Source of the DNA: Pycnopodia helianthoides
Taxonomy: Eukaryota > Echinodermata > Asteroidea > Forcipulatida > Asteriidae
Assembly (NCBI GenBank): GCA_032158295.1
Contig: CM063248.1
Span: forward strand, 22,221,273-22,285,272
DNA length: 64,000 nucleotides
Direction of reading: 5' to 3'
The notes under the pieces were generated by a model. It did no database searches. It was given only the letters and a program-made list of their open reading frames with translations, and was not told the DNA's origin. Position numbers and translations under genes: made by a program. Shown piece by piece: positions 30,180-40,464 of the stretch (its first letter is position 1; every line of letters starts with the position of its first letter).

Positions 30180-31835
30180 TGTAGTATTGACTATTGATAC
30201 CATACTACGTTTAATTTACTATCCGTTTAAATGAAATTTTTCTAAACGGTTAACCGTTTAAACGTTTGTCGGCGGCAGATCAATTTGTTCTAAAAAACAC
30301 AAACACCAGAGACAATTCTCTATGGTACATGGAAGTCCCAATGTTTTGACTATTAATACGAGACTGTATTTTTGTCAGTATATTTTGTATTAAAGTCCTT
30401 GTGTCATGTTGGTCCTAATAAAGCTCAAACAAAAATATACCGACCGGGAGATAATCCTTCACGATCTTTAGCACAGCATCCCGCTGAGAGTCAAAGTCAC
30501 GTGAATATCCCCCATCGCCCATACAATGTCCATACAAAGTCGGCAGCTTTGTGTATTGACAAACGACTCTGTGCAGTATAACGTTCACGCACGCACGTGT
30601 GCACTTAGACTTGACTCAAGTCCCAATACCGTGCATCGCCACCACAATAGCTACGTTTTGTCGGTGAGGGCGCACTGGTAGTATACATGTATGTCTGTAC
30701 TGTGGCTGCATGCTGGCGCGTTACATGTGTGTTGGGGACCTCGCACGAGAAAGGGACTTGAATCAAGTCTAGTGTGCACTGAATAGAATCAGCGGCCACT
30801 GCCATGTGAATCCTAAAGTTTCATTGGACGTTGCGTGGTTGAAATGATGTCATCGACGCCCCGCCTTTTCCAAGAACAACGAGTGTTGCTCACAGCGGTA
30901 AAACTAAATCCTTTCTCACGTGTTTCTCTTGTCTTGAGCCTAGCCCGAGTGCGATGTACATTGTATTGGACGCTGATTGGTCAGCACATACAACGGGTTT
31001 TTTTTTTGACACAAGTTCTTTTATACAAAACATGATGTTTGGAACAGCGACAAGTCGCGCTCGAGGGTAGAATAGGCCCGGAAATTTCCCCAACAATTCA
31101 TTTGAAATTAAAGAGTTATCATTCTGGCCTATAAAAAAAATCCAATAACTTCACCAAATGCATTAACATTGATGCCTTATTTAATTCAGTGCAGATTTTA
31201 CACCTCACACTGTCTTCGTTGATCTTTTCGAAACTACTCCAAACCGGGCTGATTGACTTGCGCGACATTTCTATTTTTTGATTCATGTTAATTGAATTTT
31301 GTAAAGCGGTTATGAGTTGGAAATAATTAAAAACACTATACATAAAAAGAACACTGGAGTAAGTTACGGGATGAAATATAAAGTCGAGGCTTACGCAAAC
31401 GTTATGGTTAAACATAGAAATGCGACTGATCAATGAGTTTAGGAGATATGGGACACCCCTCCACGCGATGAAAAAAAAGTTTCATTTTACTTTTTTAAAG
31501 TCCCCATTTCCTGTTCCCTGCTTAGATCACTGAGCACGTGCCAATCACGCGTGCCCACAGAGCCGACCGTCCGAAAGCTTGTCGGCAAATTGAAACCACA
31601 AACAAGTTAATTTCAGCCTTCTGACAGACTGTACTCGCCAGAGATAAAAAGTATCGGGCCATTGAACAGTAGTTGTTCGGCAATTTTTAACTAAACTAAA
31701 TTGTTTTACACATAAAAATACAGTGATGAAGGCAGCGAAAACGAAACGCATATTTTTTTTTTTTTTGGTTTCGTTTAAACGGTTAGTAATTTACTAAACG
31801 GATAGTGATTTTGTAAACGTTTAACTGTCACATGC
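30180..31835. mobile_element. Possible transposon with CCGTTTAAACGGTT-type ends
   Basis: The left side (about 30218-30268) has ACTATCCGTTTA and CGGTTAACCGTTTAAACG. The right side (about 31765-31835) has the inverse (CGTTTAAACGGTTAG, ACGGATAGTG). The two ends match imperfectly as inverted repeats about 1.6 kb apart. No transposase frame is recognisable between them. Confidence 0.4.
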
Positions 31836-31877
31836 TTAGTTTCAATTCAGTTGACGCAGAAGTCGATCGGAGTTGCT

Positions 31878-32529
31878 TACTCCTAGAATTATGAGGTTCC
31901 ATGAACCTCATAGAGGTCCATGTACAAACTACAATACAAAACTTTTTTCATTTACGTTTCTGCACCTGGAGTTCTCATTTGAAATCGGATCTCGCCAAAA
32001 TTAGGCTCTACGTGTTCCTTGGAATCTCATTGAGCGTTGCATGGGTCAAGAAAATCCACTCCGCAAATTTAAAATTGTTAAAAAGCAATAAATTCTTACC
32101 GTCATTCCCAGTCCTCTTCAAACAGTGTGAGTGTTATAACAAATATGGCGCTGGAGTCACATGATGTGTGTACAAAACCAACCTACAGTTGCCGGGACCA
32201 GCGTTGCTGCGCGCGGAGTACCAGTTTGTTCGGTAGACCTTTGCGAGCGCAGCAAGCGCCATATTTGTTATAACACTCACACTGTTTGAAGAGGACTGGG
32301 AATGACGGTAAGAATTTATTGCTTTTTAACAATTTTAAATTTGCGGAGTGGATTTTCTTGACCCATGCAACGCTCAATGAGATTCCAAGGAACACGTAGA
32401 GCCTAATTTTGGCGAGATCCGATTTCAAATGAGAATTCCAGGTGCAGAAACGTAAATGAAAAAAGTTTTGTATTGTAGTTTGTACATGGACCTCTATGAG
32501 GTTCATGGAACCTCATAATTCTAGGAGTA
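31878..32529. mobile_element. Palindromic element with 275-bp arms and 9-bp target duplications
   Basis: Arms 31878-32152 and 32255-32529 are nearly identical inverted copies, starting TACTCCTAGAATTATGAGG, around a spacer of about 100 bp. The element is flanked by the direct repeat GGAGTTGCT at 31869-31877 and 32530-32538. Long terminal repeats with 9-bp duplications are typical of Mutator-like elements. The mirrored open frames in the two arms encode no recognised protein. Confidence 0.85.
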
Positions 32530-32824
32530 GGAGTTGCTATGCATTTCGCGCATCTGCACACGTAATCATATGTCAATCGGTGCATGACTTTTACATCAGA
32601 AACTTGGATCTGTGATTTATTTTCTGAGATAATGTCGCCCATATATATATTTGTTATTTTTGGACCCACCGAAATGGTAGGGACATGAAGAATACATGAA
32701 CGAAGTTCAGCTTCTTTAAGCAGGTAACAGTATGAACAAAAGTTAATTGAAATTTGATTCCCATTGTGGAGAAGCTTTATACCCAGGATGTTAGTGCAGT
32801 GCAATGGAGACTGGCATCCTACAT

Positions 32825-33058
32825 GGTCCCAATTTCATAGCGTACTGTAGCAGAAAGATTTGCTTAAGCATAAGCGTATCTCACAGGTTAGCAGGAAAAT
32901 TGTGTGCCAGCCTGTGCGTTCACCATGGATTTGCATTATTATGTCATTCTTTTTCATACAGCATGCCTTTTCGTTCGCTTACAGTTAGCAGCGCTATGAA
33001 ATGGAAACTTGTACAGTAAGCACAAAATCAACTGTTAAGTAGCTCTATGGATTGGACC
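32825..33058. repeat. Inverted-repeat element, GGTCCCAATTTCATAG type
   Basis: Left end GGTCCCAATTTCATAGCG, right end complementary in GCTCTATGGATTGGACC. It carries the same GCTTA/TAAGC motif density as 4701-4948. Confidence 0.55.
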
Positions 33059-33351
33059 AAGGACTATACACTACTTTATTAACAAATATGTCACCACAAA
33101 CTGACACATTGTTTATAAAAGCGCTTTGTTTTTAGTTTTCAGTTTTTTTTAAAAATATTTTTACAAATTCATCAAGGCCTACAAATTCATGAAGTTTTAA
33201 AGCTTCAAGAGCTTCTATGCACTACAAACTATTGCACAAAAGTGTCATTTTTCTATTTACCATTGTGCAATGCATGGCGTGCACTATGCTCAAATGTGAA
33301 CAAAAACATTTTCATGAACTGTAAACGCTTTGCAAATTTTATTTATTTCAG

Positions 33352-33447
33352 GCATTGCATGGATTAATGGACATCATTTTATAACCTGTGAATCAAAGGA
33401 CATTTACATTGCTGCCCACAGTCATCACAGGAGAGGAACATCTTTGG
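33352..33447 (+). CDS. Isolated exon candidate, unknown gene
   Basis: A 96-bp open block lies between a TTTATTTCAG acceptor and a GGTGAGTA donor (phase 2 in, phase 1 out) and reads IAWINGHHFITCESKDIYIA then AHSHHRRGTSL. Its codon content and splice sites look like a real internal exon, but I find no partner exon on either side: downstream is a 20-kb repeat block. It could belong to a gene with very long introns or be a relic. Product unknown. Confidence 0.35.
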
Positions 33448-34123
33448 GTGAGTAAAACCAAACTTTAAAAGGTCATGATTAGAGTGAAAACTTGTCATCG
33501 ACTGCATGTCAAAATATTGTACTAACCAACTATTAAAAATTTATGTCTATTTTTATGTTGTCATTCATGAGAAAGAAAACCAAATTGAAGCATTTTAAAA
33601 ATTATTTGAATGACATTATTTGAAGTTGTTGCACTTATTTCATGACTGTAATCCGTTATTTTGAGATGTGGCTTATTGTATGAAATTTTTTTCAGGCCTT
33701 GCGCTACTTTTTTTCTTGCTCGTTGTCGGGCTCGTCAGCTCTACGTTTGACTAGCCCGCACAAATTTTCACTAGCCCGTTAAAGAAATTAATTTGTATGT
33801 GAGGGGTGGGTTAAAATCAAGCTTTGTCATGGTCCGTCATTGTCCATTAGACAAATTTACGGCTTTGCTAATTTGTACCTTGTAATTTTGTGCTTCCTGT
33901 GGACTGTAATGGTATGGGTATAAATGTCAAGCGATCAATCATACAATCAATCATCCACAATTGGCAAAACAAAAATAGTTTTTGAATGAACTTTTTGAAA
34001 TATTATAACAATTCAACTTTCGGTTTCAACCCCAAAGTAAAGGTCACCTGAGGTCATACTTTGTGTAAGAGTTTTACAATTCTATGATTATTTTTTTTAA
34101 ATATTAAAAGTTAACTTAATGTA

Positions 34124-34275
34124 ATGACAAGTAATAAACCACAAGGGAAACTGACTGGGTAAATTACAAATAGTATGGGGTTGAACAAAGAAAAATTGAC
34201 TAGAGCGGGATTTGAACCAACGACCTCCGGATTAACGTACCGGCGCTCTACCAACTGAGCTATCTACATGTGACC
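34124..34275 (-). repeat. tRNA-derived SINE copy 1
   Basis: On the minus strand it has an A-box region TAGCTCAGTTGGTAGAGCG, a B-box region GGTTCAAATCC and the same non-tRNA tail as the other copies (TTTTTCTTTGTTCAACCCCA ... CAGTTTCCCTTGTGGTTTAT). Its 5' acceptor-stem strand differs from the other copies, so it cannot fold as a complete tRNA. Confidence 0.85.
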
Positions 34276-34299
34276 CCTCTGACTTGTTACTTCTCACAC

Positions 34300-35650
34300 T
34301 TGACACGGCTGTTCTGTTATTTCAACGCTGGTAGTTTATTTACAGTATAGATCTGTTGACGAAGATAAACATGATGCTCTTAGGTCTTCGTCTTAGGATA
34401 TTATGAACGTGTTACATTATTATAACTATAAAAGGTTACATGAATACTAATAACTGAACTTTCAACTCTCTCTGCGGTTCGCGCCATAATCTGGGCGGCG
34501 TCCGCCATCTTAAGAATCATCTCGGAAATTATCAATTAACTTAATAAGCTGGATCTAAAGCAGAGCTTATTCAATAAATAGGTTGTACATTTAAACGAAG
34601 GGACTGCCTTGTCCCAAAGGAATTTACAACAACGAATACATAACTTGTCTTAAGGACATGAAAATGGTATAAAGCTAGTTCTCCGTTTGTCTCCGGTATC
34701 CATGGTAAACGAGTCAATAAATCAATGATTTAGCAGATATTATAATATACAACTTAGACTATGAAGGTAAACGGAATATGATGATACTTGTTCGGTTAAA
34801 CAATAATAATGCAAAAGGTAAGCAATAAGTAAGATAAAACATAATTACCTGTTGACGAAGATAAACATGATGCTCTTAGGTCTTCGTCTTAGGATATTAT
34901 GAACGGAAGCCCGCGAAAATGAAATCGCTGAGGGTGCTACTCTGGTAATATTACGTAACATATTAAAGCTACTAAAAATAGATTGCGGGCAAGCGCAAGA
35001 TAGTTTCATGACCGTCACATACATGCTAATTTCAAAGTACACAGTACTTTTCAAGCGAAAACCTTTTTGGTTATTGAGATATGAATTTTTTTAATATGAA
35101 ATTTCAACTTCTGGTTTCAACCAGAAATCAAGGTCAAATTTTGTAGCAGTTTCTTGTTTTTTAAACCTTTCAGATGATATAGATTTTCAAAATCCATTGT
35201 GTGGTTCAGGAGATTGTGATTTTTTTAAATATTAAACTTTGATTTAATGTTTTTCGACACCTGATGACGTCATTTTTAAATGTCGTCTTTATGTTGATGT
35301 TCAAGTGTATGCTAGGTTTCAAGGTTTAATTCAACTTCAATCTTGAGTTGGTTTGTAGAGAAGGCTTAGGGATAAGTAGAAAACAAAGAACTAGACTTAA
35401 GTTTTTGTTCAAACAAAAACAAGGTGTTCGGAAGACACATGACCAAATTAGCAGAGCTGGTGAAATATAAAGAGAACATTTTTGGTAGACATGTCTTAAA
35501 AGTAAATAATTACATAAGTGAAGTAAATTGAGTTTCTAAATATTTGCATTTTTGAGATTCAAGCCTAATTTGAAAACTTATGACGTTGAGATTTTAAGTA
35601 TGTGCTAAGTGTGAAACTTTTGTGTGGTTAATGAAATTTTCAAATATTAA
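34300..35650. other. Repeat-block segment, no gene seen
   Basis: Includes a direct repeat of about 68 bp (AGATCTGTTGACGAAGATAA... and CCTGTTGACGAAGATAAACA..., at 34351-34408 and 34850-34905), which may be flanking or terminal sequence of an inserted segment. The rest belongs to the ETS/nuclear-receptor motif repeat. No coding evidence. Confidence 0.45.
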
Positions 35651-35658
35651 AGTCCAAC

Positions 35659-36259
35659 AGGCCTGGAATTACAATTTTTTAGGGCAAGGCCACTTTGGCC
35701 TTGGAGTATTTAAAATTTTGGAGGGCACCAAGGCAAGTTGAAAGGACACCAAGGCCAAAATGTGAAAATAGAAAGGGCACGATGGCCACTAAGTTTATGA
35801 AAGTTATATAACAAAATACAACCAACGGCGAAACTACTTTGTTGATTCATTTAACAGGCCTCTTTATTGAATAAATGTCAACCACAACTGTAGGGCGTCC
35901 GAAATAACAGAGCGCCCTCTGTTGGCAGTGGTTTTTGTTGTAGATTGGTCCTTTGTATAAGGACGTCATGGCATGTACAACGGGTGCATATAGTGTTTGC
36001 AACTGAAAGACGGTCGCGGTAGCATGAACGTAAACAATTTACACTACATCTTCAAGATACATCGTCGGCTGAAAACTAAAACAAGTAAATATTTTACTTT
36101 CATTAAAAGGGCACGACGGCCAACAGCGGGAAAGGGCACGACGGCCAACGGGGGAAAAGGGCACAGCATTTTGGCCGTGAAAAGGGTATTTTTTCGAGGG
36201 GCACCACGGCCAGTTAAAAGGGCATCGACAGCACTGGCCGGCGTGTAATTCGAGGCCTG
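35659..36259. mobile_element. Inverted-repeat element with GTCCAAC direct repeats
   Basis: Ends AGGCCTGGAATTACA and TGTAATTCGAGGCCT (inverse complement with one mismatch), flanked by GTCCAAC at 35652-35658 and 36260-36266. The interior has a tandem AAGGGCACGACGGCCAAC motif at about 36105-36170. A 7-8 bp duplication and a CAGGCCT-like end fit a hAT-type non-autonomous element; class is inference. It sits inside a copy of the larger repeat. Confidence 0.72.
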
Positions 36260-37022
36260 GTCCAACCTTCGGTTTGAACCGGGAAGTCAAGGTGAAATGA
36301 GGTCACACATTATGCAGTGATTGTTAAGTCTTTAAAAACCCTTCTGGTGATGTATCTATTTTACAAATCCAATGAGTGGTTCAGGAGTTATGATTTTTTC
36401 AAATATAACTTTATCTTCCAGTTTGAACCGGAAGTCAAGGTCAAATTGGGTCACACTCTGTTTAGCGTATATGAAGTTAATGACTAATTGTACAATGATG
36501 TGCAGATTGTAATAATCCAATGTGTGGTTCAGGAGTTATGAATTTTTCAAATATAGATGGATTATCCATACAGTACATATACGCTGCACACGCGTGCGTG
36601 TACATACATTTACACTAAACTATTATATGTGTACAATGTATGTGTACATGGTTTGTGGGTAACCTTGTGGTTTACAACTGGTATGTGTTAGGGCACTATC
36701 GTGCATTATCAATGTGGGTCAACAGTAACGTGCTCTTTAACGTCCGGTTTTGACCAGATGTAAGTTAAAATGTTGTCATTTCTGTGCAAAAGTTTGAGAA
36801 GGCTCACAGATCTATAGCCTGATGCAAAATTTATGCTAAATTGATCTGTAGTTCTTGAGATATGAATTTCTGAAAATTTCAACTTCCAGTTTGAACCGGA
36901 AGTTTAGGTCAAATGGGGTCACATTGTGTGTGGCTTTTGTTGACCTATTACATACCTTTTCGATGATGTGTAGACTGTAAATATCCAACATGTGGTTCAG
37001 GAGTTATGATTTGTTTTAAATA

Positions 37023-37240
37023 TATTAAAGGAACATTACAGAATTGGTTTTTGCTAACAAAACAGTTGCTGGCAGTGTAAGCACTTCATGTAATCCACCA
37101 TATACGTAAACTGACAAACCTGTAGAAGTTTGAGATCGATCGGCCATCTGGGTCACGAGAAAATAGTGAAAAACCGATTACACATTTGCATGAAATCGCT
37201 TGAATATCCAGGCATGCAAATTTCCCTGGATAGATTTTTG
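37023..37240. mobile_element. Left part of the TTAA-bounded satellite-associated element
   Basis: Begins TTAAAGGAACATTACAGAATTGG and matches the first part of 57879-58270 (AACAGTTGCTGGCAGTG, GTTTGAGATCG, CATCTGGGTCACGAGAAAAT) before diverging. The right terminal repeat was not found. Confidence 0.6.
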
Positions 37241-38475
37241 AATATCGCCCTCCAGCCGTTGATATACTCCCCTGATCAGTGATAATATACTCGTTCCTAA
37301 TCAGGCTTTGGAGGTGGCTGTTTGCGGTTGTCTACTGAAAGGCCACCGAAGGGTCATCCGCATAAATAATGAGGCTCTCTTTCATACGCGTACGACGATA
37401 CAGCACGAATGTGGGCATGTGTGTGGCAATCCGCATGGCCATGTACGTGTATATTTTCTACCTCCATATAAACTGCCGGACAGAATCCGTTCTTTTCCTT
37501 GCGCTGTAATGGCTCGGACGTGCGTGACCTCTCTTTGAATATTTACTGAGCTGGAACCGTTCGTGGAATGTGTGTAGTTTCTCAGTTTAATTCACCAAAA
37601 TATTCCCACAATTGCTAAGATAAGGAGCATATCATCCAATAAGCCTTGAAAATAGTTGACTGTACGGAAATTCTAGTGGTGTATTTTAATCGTCAAAATT
37701 TTGTTTCAAAACGAAACGAAACCAACACAATTGCCCTGCAATATGTCCCTCTAATACATTCTCCCAAAAGCCAATACTTACAGCAATGGATAGGAAATTT
37801 CATATTCTTTCACAAAGCAGTTGATTTTCTAGCCTAATTTTTGTTAGTTTAGTCAGGGCGCAAAAAACCCGCCATAATTGCACATGTGATTCCTGCATTC
37901 TGATTGGTGGAGACGCGTGGTGAGAACTTGCCCGGATGTACAATCACAACACGTACACACGTTTCTACATTATAGTTTTGTTCACTCCTTATTTCTTATA
38001 AAACCTGATCCCAAAAGCTCCATAACACAAATAACATTCAAAGTAAACTATATTTCACAATTCATTTATCAAAACAGAACCAGGTCGTGGCATAAGTAGT
38101 AGGTTTAACAAAACGTCTGCAGTGGCAAATACAAAAATCCATGCATCCTTTTTTTCTGAAAATACTTCTCTCATTGGCCTAGTCCTTGTGTAATTATTTG
38201 ATTTACAATAAAAACTAAAAAAGGGGATCAATAAATGATAAAACCGAAATAATCTACACAAAAATTAATTAATTCAAGTAACAAGTATTGAAACTTCACT
38301 CACCAAAACAAAAATTTATTTGACAACAAAGTAAAAAAGAAAGAACAATGCATGTAAAAATGGAATGTTTATAATCTAATTATGGCAACTGCATCTATGT
38401 AAAACAACAACCTGTAAACCCATTTACAGGAAGTTAAGTCAAGTACAGAAATAGATAGCAAACAAGTTTATTATA
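37241..38475. other. Non-repeat-looking spacer, no gene seen
   Basis: Mixed-composition sequence without convincing exons. Short open frames are present on both strands, but none shows splice sites with consistent phase or a recognisable motif. Confidence 0.4.
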
Positions 38476-38630
38476 GGGCTAGATAGCTCAGTTGGTAGAG
38501 CGCTGGTACAGTGTACGTTAATCCGGAGGTCGTTGGTTCAAATCCCACTCTAGTCAATTTTTCTTTGTTCAACCCCATACTATTTGAAATTTACCCAGTC
38601 AGTTTCCCTTGTGGTTTATTACTTGACATT
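38476..38630 (+). repeat. tRNA-derived SINE copy 2
   Basis: The tRNA-like head folds with a 7-bp acceptor stem (GGCTAGA with TCTAGTC, one G-T pair) and D arm GCTCAGTTGGTAGAGC. An enlarged anticodon region and GGTTCAAATCC are followed by the shared tail ending GTGGTTTATTACTTGACATT. Confidence 0.88.
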
Positions 38631-38799
38631 TAAATTGAAAAAGTCGCATCCCCTCAAGGTGATCCCATGGCTGCTGCTTTCCAGGTTGTGTCGTAAACTT
38701 GGGTGTGATCCCTGGCTACACGGCAGTTAACGGTTGTATGGCTTCTGACTGGCACCCCCGAACAAAGATATTGACAAAATAGGGAGACCGCCAATATAG

Positions 38800-38950
38800 G
38801 ACTAGATAGCTCAGTTGGTAGAGCGCCGGTACGTTTATCTGGAGGTCGTTGGTTCAAATCCCGCTCTAGTCAATTTTTCTTTGTTCAACCCCCATACTAT
38901 TTGAAATTTACCCAGTCAGTTTCCCTTGTGGTTTATTACTTGACATTTAA
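38800..38950 (+). repeat. tRNA-derived SINE copy 3
   Basis: The acceptor stem GACTAGA/TCTAGTC is fully paired. It has the same A-box, B-box and tail as copy 2, 324 bp further on. The anticodon region in this family (CCGG TACGTTAAT CCGG in the best copy at 34.2 kb) would place GTT, suggesting an Asn-tRNA-like origin. The shared tail shows it is a retroposon rather than a functional tRNA gene. Confidence 0.88.
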
Positions 38951-39174
38951 GTTTATCATATATAACAATATGTGTTTTGAGGCATTGCATGGTGAGGTAT
39001 CAATATATATTCGGTTTGCAGTAACACCATGTGTATAAATATCTACTTTGCTGTGTAGATTTTGTTCCATAAAAAAGTGCACATAATAGATGTTAAAATC
39101 TCGTTAACTTTTACAGGTATTATATTAACAAAATATATAATAAATTTGTAGGAAATAACAAAAAATAATTTACC

Positions 39175-39552
39175 TTAAAGGCACTGGACACGTTTGGTAA
39201 TTACTCAAAACAAATATTAGCTTAAAAACTTACTTGGTAATAACGAGCAACTGAGAGCTGTTGATAGTATAAAACATTGTGGGAAATGAGTCCCTCTGAA
39301 GTAACATAGTTTTTGAGAAAGGGGTCATTTTTCACTAAAATATTAAAAGACTTCTGGCCAGAAGTCTTTTATTATGCACCTAAAAAGCATACAAATTTGT
39401 GCAACGAGGGTGTTTTTTCTTTCATTTTTTTCTTGCAACTGCAATGACCAATTGAGTCTAAATTTTCACAGATTTTTTATTTTATGCATATTATGGGATA
39501 TAAGTGAGAATACTGGTTTTTGACAATTACCAAAGGTGTCCAGTGCCTTTAA
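39175..39552. mobile_element. TTAA-bounded miniature element (378 bp)
   Basis: Terminal repeats TTAAAGGCACTGGACAC and its complement GTGTCCAGTGCCTTTAA, extended by TTTGGTAATT/AATTACCAAA. The centre has the palindrome AAAAGACTTCTGGCCAGAAG. No coding capacity. Confidence 0.85.
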
Positions 39553-40464
39553 ACTAAAACTTGACATGTAGTAGGGCATATGATATGGAAGTACATGTAT
39601 AATGTCATGGCAATTATCACACAAGTACAACTCAAAATCAACTTAAAAGTCGATGTATATGATGGCTTAAATCAAACCAGGTATTTACCGTTGGAAAAAG
39701 GACAAACATTTTATCCAGTACAAGGGCTAAACTACAAGTACGTGTACAATACATGTAGACCTAGTGTATGGGCTTTGAGGCTTTTTATCACAATCACAGG
39801 GAAAACAATTTGATATCAGACTAAAGGAAGAATATCATGCCTGTTAAATGTAAAATTACATTTTGTTGAAAAACACATCACTTTGCCAGTAGCAAGATTC
39901 CAATCTGGATGATTTTTTGTGTTTACTTTTTCACTTTACATAACACTAATAACTAGATACTTCAACAAGAAAAATGTATAAAACACTGCAACTATTGTTC
40001 TTTGAAGGTTTAAAAATAACAACTTTTTCTTTGAAGGTACAGCTATGTGTTCTTTCACTATCGTGCGTCGTCAATGCAGGTCAACTTAAACGTGCGCCTT
40101 TTTCGACCTGATGTAAAGGTCAAAATATTGTCATCTCAGTGCAAAAGTTTGAGCAGAATTAACGTTCTACACCTTGATACAAAAATAAACTTATATAATT
40201 GGTAGTTTTTGAGATATGAATTTTTTTAATTTCAACTTCCGATTTGAACCGGAAGTTAAGGTCAAATGGGGTCATGAGCAGTGCAACTTTCAACGACCTG
40301 TCCGATGATGTATAGATTGTAAAAATCCAACATGTGGTTCATGAATTAATGATTTTTTACAAATATTAAATTTTGATTTATTGTAATTTGATACCTGATG
40401 ACGTCATCATGACATCATCAAGTCTGTGTCGTCTTGATACCAAGGTCCAATTGTCTGATGAGTT

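Noticed and set aside
29717..30184. 155-codon plus-strand open frame
   Set aside because: It lies inside inverted-repeat element copy 1. The related frame in copy 2 is not conserved in length and the opposite strand is equally open.
31901..32506. Two similar proteins encoded head to head (87 and 107 codons)
   Set aside because: They are the same sequence read from the two arms of a transposon palindrome. No homology or start context supports a gene.
38476..38950. Functional tRNA genes
   Set aside because: The tRNA-like heads share a long identical non-tRNA tail, the anticodon arm is irregular, and one copy has a changed acceptor stem, so they are SINEs.
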